DNA of 7,952 bases, taken from the NCBI GenBank assembly GCA_030152105.1, contig JASLIH010000051.1:1-7952 (forward strand), read 5' to 3'. The notes under the pieces are model-generated. The model was not told the DNA's origin. It searched no databases and worked only from the letters and a program-made list of their open reading frames with translations. Source of the DNA: Actinomycetes bacterium. GTDB taxonomy: Bacteria; Actinomycetota; CALGFH01. Every line of letters begins with the position of its first letter. Position 1 is the first letter of the stretch. Both the position numbers and the translations under genes were made by a program. Positions 1-6,814 of this stretch are shown one piece after another.

Positions 1-1
1 C

Positions 2-280
2 GCCGTGGAGCGCGAGCTGGTCCTGGTCAAGGTCAAGGCCGAGGCGGCCGTCCGCTACCAGATCGTCGAGCTGGCCGAGATGTTCCGGGCCAAGATCGTC
101 GACGTCGCCCCCGACGCCCTCACCATCGAGGCCACCGGCAGCCCGCCCAAGGTCCAGGCCATGCTCGAGCTGCTCGACGCCTACGGCATCCGCGAGCTGG
201 CCCGGACCGGCCGCGTCGCCCTGGCCCGCGGAGGCAAGGGCATCACCGACAAGCCGTTGCGGGTGGCCCGCCCCGCCTGA
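2..280 (+). CDS. ilvN: Acetolactate synthase small (regulatory) subunit, C-terminal part
   Basis: This is the last 92 residues of the regulatory subunit of acetolactate (acetohydroxyacid) synthase. The subunit binds the catalytic IlvB and gives valine feedback control over the first common step of branched-chain amino acid synthesis. The visible part begins with ERELVLVKVKA and continues through YQIVELAEMFRAKIVDV, TIEATG and ELLDAYGIRELARTGRVAL, which is the C-terminal domain of IlvN. The N-terminal ACT domain lies off the left edge, because whole IlvN proteins are about 160-175 residues. The GTG at position 5 is therefore an internal valine codon and not a start. The gene ends at TGA 278-280, 45 bases before ilvC, matching the common ilvB-ilvN-ilvC order. 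Identification is by recognised family sequence and synteny. Confidence 0.93.
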   Translation, partial: AVERELVLVKVKAEAAVRYQIVELAEMFRAKIVDVAPDALTIEATGSPPKVQAMLELLDAYGIRELARTGRVALARGGKGITDKPLRVARPA

Positions 281-1324
<1,044 letters not shown>

Positions 1325-1334
1325 CGTCGAGCAC

Positions 1335-2957
1335 ATGGCCAGAGTCCTGATCGCCGAGCCGCTGGCCGACGCCGGCGTGGAGCTGCTGCGCACCGCTCAC
1401 GAGGTGGACGCGCGGGCGGCCATGACCCGCGAGGAGCTGCTGGGCGCGATCGGGGGCGTCGACGCCCTGGTGGTCCGGTCGGCCACCAGGGTCGACGCCG
1501 AGGTGCTGGAGACCGGCCGCGACCTCAAGGTCGTCGGCCGGGCCGGCATCGGCCTGGACAACGTCGACGTGGCCGCCGCCACCCGGCTCGGGATCATGGT
1601 GGTGAACGCGCCCCAGTCGAACGTGATCTCGGCCGCCGAGCACACCGTGGCCCTGATCCTGGCCCAGGCCCGCAACATCCCCCAGGCCCACTTCGCCCTG
1701 CGCGACGGCCGCTGGGAGCGCAGCCGCTTCCAGGGGGCCGAGCTGTACGGCAAGACCCTCGGCATCCTCGGCCTGGGCCGGGTGGGGGCGCTGGTCGCCC
1801 AGCGCTGCAACGCCTTCGGCATGCGGCTGCTGGCCTACGACCCGTTCGTGAGCCGCGAACGGGCCGCCCAGATGGGGGTCGAGCTGGCCAGCCTGGCCGA
1901 GGTCCTGGGGCGGGCCGACATCATCACTATCCACCTGCCCAAGACACCGGAGACGACCGGCCTGATCGGCGAGGCCGAGCTGGCCGCCACCAAGCGCGGG
2001 GCCCGCCTGGTCAACACGGCCAGGGGCGGGATCGTGGACGAGGCCGCCCTGGCCAAGGCGGTCGGCGACCGCCAGCTGGCCGGGGCCGCCCTCGACGTGT
2101 TCGCCGAGGAGCCGACCACCCAGAGCCCCCTGTTCGAGCTGGACAACGTGGTGGTCACCCCCCACCTGGGCGCCTCCACGGCGGAAGCCCAGGACAAGGC
2201 CGGCATCACCATCGCCGAGCAGCTCCTGCTCGCCCTGGCCGGCCAGTTCGTGCCCAACGCGGTCAACGTCGACGCCGGCCCGGTGCCCGACGCCCTGCGC
2301 CCGTTCGTGGGGCTGGTCGAGAAGCTGGGGCAGCTGTACGTGGCCCTGGCCGGCGGCGGCCCCGGCGGGCGGACCAGCGCCATCGGCGGGGGCCGGCTCG
2401 AGATCGACTACGTCGGGGCCCTGGTCGAGCAGGACACCAGGGTGCTGACCCTGGCCGCCCTCAAGGGCATGCTCGGCCCCATCTGCCACGAGCCGGTCAC
2501 CTTCGTGAACGCGCCCCTGCTGGCGGCCGAGCGCGGCATCGAGGTCACCGAGTCCAAGACCCGGCACAGCCGCGACTGGGTCAACCTGATCACCCTGTCC
2601 GGCGAGGGGTCCCGGGGCCCCGTCGGGGTTGCCGGCACCACCGTCGGTCCGCGCGACAACGAGCGGCTGGTGGCGATCAACGGCATCGCCGTCGACATGG
2701 CCCCGGCAAGGCACATGGCGTTCATGTTCTACGAGGACCGCCCGGGCGTGATCGGCCGGGTCGGGACGCTGCTGGGGGAGAGCGGCATCAACATCGCCCA
2801 GATGCAGGTTGGCCGGCGCAAGCAGGGCGGCGAGGCCCTGATGGCGCTGACCGTCGACGCCGGCATCCCCGCCGGCGTGCTCGACCGGGTGGAGCGGGAG
2901 GTCGGCGCCCACGAGGCGACCTTCATCCAGCTCACCCAGACGGGAGCAGGCGCATGA
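1335..2957 (+). CDS. serA: D-3-phosphoglycerate dehydrogenase, long form with ASB and ACT domains
   Basis: This enzyme oxidises 3-phosphoglycerate to 3-phosphohydroxypyruvate with NAD+, the first step of serine synthesis. It is 540 residues long, close to the mycobacterial long-form SerA (about 528). The NAD-binding GLGRVG is at 146-151, with acidic D169 after the second strand. Catalytic R230 (VNTARGGIVDE), E259 (DVFAEEP) and H277 (TPHLGAST) are present. Residues about 315-455 are the allosteric substrate-binding domain (EPVTFVNAPLLAAERGIEV at 386-404). Residues about 463-535 are a serine-sensing ACT domain (YEDRPGVIGRVGTLLGESG). A glycine-rich stretch near 339-353 seems longer than in relatives I recall. 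The ATG is 10 bases after ilvC with only a weak Shine-Dalgarno, suggesting translational coupling. Its TGA overlaps the ATG at 2954. Placement of serA beside ilvC is common in actinobacteria. Confidence 0.95.
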   Translation: MARVLIAEPLADAGVELLRTAHEVDARAAMTREELLGAIGGVDALVVRSATRVDAEVLETGRDLKVVGRAGIGLDNVDVAAATRLGIMVVNAPQSNVISAAEHTVALILAQARNIPQAHFALRDGRWERSRFQGAELYGKTLGILGLGRVGALVAQRCNAFGMRLLAYDPFVSRERAAQMGVELASLAEVLGRADIITIHLPKTPETTGLIGEAELAATKRGARLVNTARGGIVDEAALAKAVGDRQLAGAALDVFAEEPTTQSPLFELDNVVVTPHLGASTAEAQDKAGITIAEQLLLALAGQFVPNAVNVDAGPVPDALRPFVGLVEKLGQLYVALAGGGPGGRTSAIGGGRLEIDYVGALVEQDTRVLTLAALKGMLGPICHEPVTFVNAPLLAAERGIEVTESKTRHSRDWVNLITLSGEGSRGPVGVAGTTVGPRDNERLVAINGIAVDMAPARHMAFMFYEDRPGVIGRVGTLLGESGINIAQMQVGRRKQGGEALMALTVDAGIPAGVLDRVEREVGAHEATFIQLTQTGAGA

Positions 2958-3121
2958 CCCGGACGATCTCCGGAGCGCCGCTGCTTCTGATCCTCCGCTG
3001 CCGTGGGGCGGCCTACGCCGGCCGCCCCACGGAGAGCCTCGAGGCGGGCAGGAGGAAACGGAAGGCAAGCGGAGCCCACAAGGAGGTCGCCGGCCGTGGC
3101 CGAGCAGATCATCGTCTTTGA
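2954..3121 (+). CDS. Candidate leucine-rich leader peptide ORF before leuA
   Basis: A 55-codon ORF starts at an ATG whose last two bases are the first two of serA's TGA (ATGA overlap). GGGAG at 2942-2946 lies a suitable distance upstream. The peptide begins MTRTISGAPLLLILRCRG. Codons 10-14, read CTG CTT CTG ATC CTC (2981-2995), give four leucines and one isoleucine, and CTT is rare in the neighbouring genes. A perfect 13-bp hairpin begins five bases after this run. Leucine codons ahead of a strong hairpin just before leuA are the signature of ribosome-mediated attenuation, which is known for actinobacterial leuA and ilvB leaders. The oddity is that the frame stays open through the hairpin and stops at 3119-3121, inside leuA, whereas classical leaders end before or within the hairpin. 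It could instead be a chance ORF. Protein function is not expected; translation itself would be the signal. Confidence 0.5.
   Translation: MTRTISGAPLLLILRCRGAAYAGRPTESLEAGRRKRKASGAHKEVAGRGRADHRL
3001..3032 (+). promoter_or_regulatory. Perfect GC-rich hairpin upstream of leuA, candidate attenuator
   Basis: The left arm CCGTGGGGCGGCC (3001-3013) and right arm GGCCGCCCCACGG (3020-3032) are exact reverse complements over 13 bp, with a six-base loop TACGCC. This is the strongest hairpin I found between genes in the window. There is no T-tract after it, but many high-GC actinobacterial terminators lack one. It sits directly after the leucine codon run of the candidate leader ORF and 63 bases before the leuA start. 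I infer either a leucine-responsive attenuator for leuA or a partial terminator ending the ilv-serA segment. A competing antiterminator is only weakly visible: GCCGC at 2977-2981 could pair with GCGGC at 3008-3012. The inverted repeat is seen directly; its role is inferred. Confidence 0.65.
3080..3086 (+). promoter_or_regulatory. Ribosome binding site that fixes the leuA start
   Basis: AAGGAGG lies nine bases before GTG 3096 and selects that codon over the longer in-frame GTG at 3003. The codon at 3003 sits inside the hairpin and has no binding site of its own. Confidence 0.85.
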
Positions 3122-4625
3122 CACCACCCTGCGCGACGGGGAGCAGGCCCCCGGGATCAACCTCAACGCCAAGGCCAAGGTAGAGATCGCCGAGCAGCTG
3201 GCCCGCCTGGGCGTCGACGTCATCGAGGCCGGGTTCCCCCAGGCCTCGGTCGGCGACTTCGAGGCCGTCCGGGCCGTGGCCGAGCGGGTCAAGGGGGCCA
3301 CCATCGCCGCCCTGGCCAGGACCGCCCCCGGCGACGTCGACCGGGCCGCCGAGGCCCTGGCCCCGGCCGGCCGGGCCCGGCTGCACACCTTCATCGCCAC
3401 CAGCTCCATCCACATGGAGCACAAGCTGCGCATGACCCCGGCCGAGGTCCTGGCCGCGGCCGAGGGGGCGGTGGCCAGGGCCAAGGGCTACACCGACGAC
3501 GTCGAGTTCTCGGCCGAGGACGCCACCCGCTCCGACCCCGAGTTCCTCAAGCAGGTCTACGCGGCCGCCATCTCGGCCGGGGCGACCACCTGCAACGTGC
3601 CCGACACGGTCGGCTACATGCTGCCCGACGCCTTCGCCGAGCTGGTCGAATGGCTGATCGCCGAGACCCCGGGCGCCGACCGGGCCATCTGGAGCGTCCA
3701 CTGCCACGACGACCTGGGCGTCTCGGTCGCCTCCTCCATCTCGGCCGTGCAGGCCGGGGCCCGCCAGGTCGAGGTGGCGGTCAACGGCATCGGCGAGCGG
3801 GCCGGCAACTGCTCGATGGAGGAGGTGGTGATGGCCCTGCGCACCCACCAGTCCACCCTGGGGGTGCAGACCGAGGTCAACACCCGCGAGATCGCCCGGA
3901 CCTCCCGGCTGGTCAGCCTGCTCACCGGCTACCCGATCCAGCCCAACAAGGCGATCGTCGGGGCCAACGCCTTCGCGCACGAGTCCGGCATCCACCAGCA
4001 CGGCGTGCTGATGGAGCGGACCACCTACGAGCACATGGACCCGGTCGAGCTGGGCTACGCCGGGTCGCGGATCGTGCTCGGCAAGCACTCGGGCCGCCAC
4101 GCCGTGGCCGACGCCCTCCGCAAGCTGGGCTTCGACCTGGGCCGCGAGGAGCTGGACAAGGCCTTCACCCGGTTCAAGGAGCTGGCCGACCGCAAGCCCC
4201 GCATCACCGACGTCGACCTGGAGGCGCTGGTCGCCGGCGAGGTCCTGGCCGACGACGCCGCCTACCGGTTCGTCGGGCTCCAGGTGGCCGGCGGGACGGT
4301 GATGTCGCCGACGGCCACCGTGCGGCTCAGCCACGACGCCGGGGTGGTGGAGGAGTCGGCCATCGGCGACGGCATGGTCGACGCCGCCTGTGCCGCCATC
4401 GCCAAGGCGGTCGGGGTCGACGCCAAGCTGGTCGAGTTCCACGTGTCGGCGGTCACCGGCGGCACCGACGCCCTCGGGGACGTGACCGTGCAGGTGGAGT
4501 TCGAGGGCGTCCGGGTAACCGGGCGCGGCGTGGCCACCGACGTGGTCGAGGCCTCGGCGCGCGCCTACCTGCAGGCCGTGAACAAGCTCTCCCGCAGCAC
4601 CGAACGGAAGGACGTGCCGGCATGA
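3096..4625 (+). CDS. leuA: 2-isopropylmalate synthase
   Basis: LeuA condenses acetyl-CoA with 2-ketoisovalerate to give 2-isopropylmalate, the committed step to leucine. From the GTG at 3096 the product is 509 residues, close to the bacterial norm of about 515. The TIM-barrel catalytic domain fills roughly residues 3-270. It contains signature 1, FDTTLRDGEQAPGINL (8-23, with R13 and D14), and signature 2, SVHCHDDLGVSVASS (200-214, with metal ligands H202 and H204), followed by NGIGERAGNCS (230-240). HESGIHQHGVL (295-305) belongs to the linker subdomain. Residues about 385-500 form the leucine-binding regulatory domain (GTDALGDVTVQVEFEG, TDVVEASARAYLQAVNKL), so leucine feedback inhibition is expected. 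A longer in-frame ORF from GTG 3003 adds 31 residues that resemble no LeuA and run through the hairpin, so I reject it. The stop overlaps the next ORF (ATGA). Confidence 0.96.
   Translation: MAEQIIVFDTTLRDGEQAPGINLNAKAKVEIAEQLARLGVDVIEAGFPQASVGDFEAVRAVAERVKGATIAALARTAPGDVDRAAEALAPAGRARLHTFIATSSIHMEHKLRMTPAEVLAAAEGAVARAKGYTDDVEFSAEDATRSDPEFLKQVYAAAISAGATTCNVPDTVGYMLPDAFAELVEWLIAETPGADRAIWSVHCHDDLGVSVASSISAVQAGARQVEVAVNGIGERAGNCSMEEVVMALRTHQSTLGVQTEVNTREIARTSRLVSLLTGYPIQPNKAIVGANAFAHESGIHQHGVLMERTTYEHMDPVELGYAGSRIVLGKHSGRHAVADALRKLGFDLGREELDKAFTRFKELADRKPRITDVDLEALVAGEVLADDAAYRFVGLQVAGGTVMSPTATVRLSHDAGVVEESAIGDGMVDAACAAIAKAVGVDAKLVEFHVSAVTGGTDALGDVTVQVEFEGVRVTGRGVATDVVEASARAYLQAVNKLSRSTERKDVPA
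4606..4612 (+). promoter_or_regulatory. Ribosome binding site of the small ORF after leuA
   Basis: GGAAGGA within the last codons of leuA lies nine bases before ATG 4622. It supports translation of the small downstream ORF in addition to coupling through the ATGA overlap. Confidence 0.6.
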
Positions 4626-4798
4626 CCAGGGGACCTAGGCAACAGGCTCATCCCGAGGAGGCGCACGCCGCCATGGCCCGGGTCTTCGGCGTCAACGTCG
4701 AGGCCGAGGTGGCCCCCTCCTCGGTGGCCCCCGATCCGCCGGCCGAGGAGGCCGAGGGCCGGGTCGCCCTCGGCCGCGTGTTCGGCACGGAGGCCTAG
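4622..4798 (+). CDS. Uncharacterised 58-residue protein with repeated RVFG motif
   Basis: I do not recognise this protein. It starts MTRGPRQQAHPEEAH and ends GRVALGRVFGTEA. The segment EEAHAAMARVFG (12-23) is echoed by EEAEGRVALGRVFG (42-55), so a short EEA-to-RVFG unit occurs twice, joined by a proline/alanine-rich stretch (VAPSSVAPDPP). It is alanine-rich and acidic (nine Asp/Glu against five Arg), has no Lys, Cys, Trp or Tyr, and shows no signal peptide or membrane segment. Evidence that it is a real gene: its ATG overlaps the leuA TGA, a GGAAGGA lies nine bases upstream, its TAG directly abuts the TTG start of leuB, and its third codon positions are mostly G or C like its neighbours. Its position suggests a link with leucine synthesis or translational coupling of leuB to leuA, but no function can be assigned. 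It could be translated mainly to bridge the two genes. Confidence 0.7.
   Translation: MTRGPRQQAHPEEAHAAMARVFGVNVEAEVAPSSVAPDPPAEEAEGRVALGRVFGTEA
4789..4793 (+). promoter_or_regulatory. Ribosome binding site of leuB
   Basis: GGAGG, inside the last codons of the small ORF, lies five bases before TTG 4799. It favours the TTG over the later in-frame GTG at 4823. The spacing is on the short side. Confidence 0.6.
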
Positions 4799-5854
4799 TT
4801 GACGACTCCGAGGTGCTACAAGGTGGCCGTCCTGGCTGGGGACGGGATCGGGCCGGAGGTCGTGGCCGAGGCGCGCAAGGCCGCCGAGGCGGCCGGGGCG
4901 CGCTTCGGCTTCGGCCTCGACTGGGTCGACTACGACCTCGGGGCCGACCGCTACCTGCGCACCGGCGAGGTCCTGCCCGACGCCGTGCTGGCCGAGCTGC
5001 GCGAGGTCGACGCCATCCTGCTCGGGGCCGTCGGCCGGCCCGACGTGCCCCCGGGCGTGCTGGAGCGGGGCCTGCTGCTGCGGCTCCGCTTCGAGCTCGA
5101 CCTCTACGTGAACTTGCGGCCGGTCAAGCTGTACCCGGGGGTGTCGTCGCCGCTGGCCGACGTCAAGCCGGACGACATCGACCTGCTGGTGGTGCGGGAG
5201 AACACCGAGGGCGTGTACGTCGGCGCCGGCGGGACCGTCCACCGGGGCGGCCCGGCCGAGGCCGCCACCGAGACCTCGATCGAGACCAGGGCCGGGGTCG
5301 AGCGCTGCCTGCGGTTCGCCGCCGCCAAGGCCCGCCAGCGGGCCGGGCGGCTGACCCTGGTCCACAAGACCAACGTGCTCGTGCACGCCGGCGACCTCTG
5401 GCAGCGGGCGGCCAGGGCGGTGGCCACCGAGACCGGGGTCGCCCTCGACTACGTCCACGCCGACGCCGCCTGCCTGTACCTGGTCAGCGACCCGGGCCGG
5501 TTCGACGTGATGGTCACCGACAACCTGTTCGGCGACATCCTCACCGACCTGGGCGCGGCCATCGCCGGCGGCCTCGGCACCGCCGCCAGCGCGAACCTGA
5601 ACCCGGACTCGTCCCCCTCTCTGTTCGAACCGGTCCACGGGTCGGCGCCCGACATCGCCGGCACCGGCCGGGCCAACCCGGTGGCCGCCGTCCTGTCGGC
5701 CTCCCTGCTCCTCGACCACGTGGGGGAGCGGGGCGCCGCGGCCGCGCTCGAGGCCGGGGCCGTAGCGGCCCTGCCAGGGGCTGCGGGATACTCGACCCAG
5801 GCGCTCGGGGACCGGATCGCCACCGCCGTCGCGGGCGGCGGGTCTCCAGACTAA
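4799..5854 (+). CDS. leuB: 3-isopropylmalate dehydrogenase
   Basis: LeuB oxidatively decarboxylates 3-isopropylmalate to 2-ketoisocaproate with NAD+ and a divalent metal. In organisms with CimA it also acts on 3-methylmalate to give 2-ketobutyrate. The 351-residue product (TTG start) matches the family length. Visible motifs are GDGIGPEVV at 14-22, the substrate-binding arginines R95, R107 and R133 ([10 protein letters not shown] at 133-142, with Y140), catalytic K190 in [15 protein letters not shown]222, and the metal-binding acidic residues D246 and D250 in the signature [20 protein letters not shown] (241-260). [19 protein letters not shown] (276-294) is the nucleotide-binding region. The [11 protein letters not shown] version is typical of actinobacterial LeuB. 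The TTG directly follows the small ORF's TAG, with GGAGG upstream. leuC and leuD are not beside it here and must lie elsewhere. Confidence 0.95.
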   Translation: MTTPRCYKVAVLAGDGIGPEVVAEARKAAEAAGARFGFGLDWVDYDLGADRYLRTGEVLPDAVLAELREVDAILLGAVGRPDVPPGVLERGLLLRLRFELDLYVNLRPVKLYPGVSSPLADVKPDDIDLLVVRENTEGVYVGAGGTVHRGGPAEAATETSIETRAGVERCLRFAAAKARQRAGRLTLVHKTNVLVHAGDLWQRAARAVATETGVALDYVHADAACLYLVSDPGRFDVMVTDNLFGDILTDLGAAIAGGLGTAASANLNPDSSPSLFEPVHGSAPDIAGTGRANPVAAVLSASLLLDHVGERGAAAALEAGAVAALPGAAGYSTQALGDRIATAVAGGGSPD

Positions 5855-5862
5855 GAGGAGGG
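5855..5862 (+). promoter_or_regulatory. Ribosome binding site of ilvE
   Basis: GAGGAGGG follows the leuB TAA directly and lies five bases before ATG 5868. The 13-base gap leaves no room for a separate promoter, so ilvE is read with leuB. Confidence 0.8.
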
Positions 5863-5867
5863 CGACG

Positions 5868-6785
5868 ATGCCAATCACACCAAGCGGCAAGATCTGGATG
5901 GACGGGGAGTACGTCGACTGGGACGAGGCCCGGGTCCATGTGCTGACCCCGTCGCTCCACTACGGCTGGGGGGTGTTCGAGGGCATCCGCGCCTATGCGA
6001 CCGACGCCGGCCCGGCCGTGTTCCGGCTCACCGACCACATGAAGCGGCTGTACCGGAGCGCCAAGATCTACCACATGGAGCCGCCGGTCTCGCTCGAAGG
6101 GGCCGTCAAGGTCACCAAGGACCTGGTCGCCATGAACAACCTGCCGGCCTGCTACATCCGGCCGCTGGTGTTCCTCGGCTACGGCGAGATCGGCCTCAAC
6201 CCGCTCACCTCCCCGGTCAGCATGGTCATCGCCTGCTGGCCCTGGGGCGCCTACCTGGGCGAGGAGGCGTTCGGGACCGGGGTCCGGGCCAAGGTCAGCT
6301 CCTGGCGGCGCCTCGACCCCAACATCATCCCGCCCGCGGCCAAGGCCACCGGCCAGTACATCAACTCCTCGCTGGCCAAGGCCGAGGCGGTCAAGGCCGG
6401 CTACGACGAGGGCATCCTGCTCAACCCCAACGGGTACGTGACCGACGGGTCGGGTGAGAACGTCTTCGCCGTCCGCGACGGCGTGCTCCTCACCCCGCCG
6501 CTGGCCGCGGGCTGCCTGGCCGGGCTGACCCGCGACAGCATTCTCACCATCGCCGAGGGCGAGGGCATCCCGGTGCGCGAGACCGACCTGGTCCGCACCG
6601 ACCTGTACCTGGCCGACGAGGCCTTCTTCACCGGCACGGCCGCCGAGGTCGTGCCCATCCGGGAGGTGGACGACCGGGTCCTCGGCGACCCGGGCCCGAT
6701 TACCCGCCGGCTGCAGGAGATCTTCTCGGCCGCGACCACCGGCCGCGACGAGCGCTACCGCGACTGGCTCGAACCCGTCGCCTAG
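5868..6785 (+). CDS. ilvE: Branched-chain amino acid aminotransferase
   Basis: This PLP enzyme transfers the amino group from glutamate to the 2-keto acids of valine, leucine and isoleucine, the last step of all three pathways. The 305-residue product is a fold-type IV (class IV) aminotransferase, near the E. coli IlvE length of 309. The early region IWMDGEYVDWDEARVHVLT (9-27) and HYGWGVFEGIRAY (31-43) are typical. K159 in PPAAKATGQYINSS is the Schiff-base lysine and falls at the same number as in E. coli. R60 fits the phosphate-binding arginine, Y164 lies near the cofactor, and GYVTDGSGENVF (189-200) with E197 fits the ring-nitrogen contact. FFTGTAAEVVPI is the class IV C-terminal signature region. 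A D-amino acid aminotransferase or aminodeoxychorismate lyase shares the fold, but the E. coli-like motifs and the neighbours point to IlvE. Confidence 0.94.
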   Translation: MPITPSGKIWMDGEYVDWDEARVHVLTPSLHYGWGVFEGIRAYATDAGPAVFRLTDHMKRLYRSAKIYHMEPPVSLEGAVKVTKDLVAMNNLPACYIRPLVFLGYGEIGLNPLTSPVSMVIACWPWGAYLGEEAFGTGVRAKVSSWRRLDPNIIPPAAKATGQYINSSLAKAEAVKAGYDEGILLNPNGYVTDGSGENVFAVRDGVLLTPPLAAGCLAGLTRDSILTIAEGEGIPVRETDLVRTDLYLADEAFFTGTAAEVVPIREVDDRVLGDPGPITRRLQEIFSAATTGRDERYRDWLEPVA

Positions 6786-6800
6786 CTCCCAGCCAGCAGT

Positions 6801-6806
6801 CAGGAG
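6801..6806 (+). promoter_or_regulatory. Ribosome binding site that decides the cimA start
   Basis: CAGGAG lies eight bases before TTG 6815 and 17 bases before the in-frame ATG 6824. The spacing favours the TTG. The 29-base ilvE-cimA gap holds nothing else that I can support. Confidence 0.55.
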
Positions 6807-6814
6807 TCCCCCCG

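Noticed and set aside
3036..3045. GCCTCGAGGC palindrome as a possible operator
   Set aside because: A single 10-base palindrome in such GC-rich DNA is readily due to chance; it has no second copy that I noticed and no recognised regulator.
3003..3095. 31-residue N-terminal extension of LeuA from GTG 3003
   Set aside because: It has no binding site, lies in the hairpin, and does not resemble LeuA N-termini. GTG 3096 has AAGGAGG nine bases upstream and gives MAEQIIVFDTTLRDGEQ, as expected for the family.
4600..4640. Programmed frameshift fusing LeuA to the small ORF
   Set aside because: LeuA already has a complete C-terminal domain, no slippery run is visible before the stop, and the small ORF has its own binding site and ATG. 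Stop/start coupling explains the overlap.
3650..4798. Long + strand frame of 382 codons overlapping leuA and ending with the small ORF
   Set aside because: Only the last 58 codons, from ATG 4622, look real. The earlier part is an Arg/Gly/Pro-rich out-of-frame reading of leuA.
4565..5890. Long - strand open frame opposite leuB
   Set aside because: The same composition artefact: a low-complexity translation, while leuB on the + strand shows all its catalytic motifs.
6786..6814. ilvE-cimA gap as a possible promoter or terminator
   Set aside because: It is only 29 bases long, with no inverted repeat and no -10/-35-like pair, and it contains only the cimA ribosome binding site.
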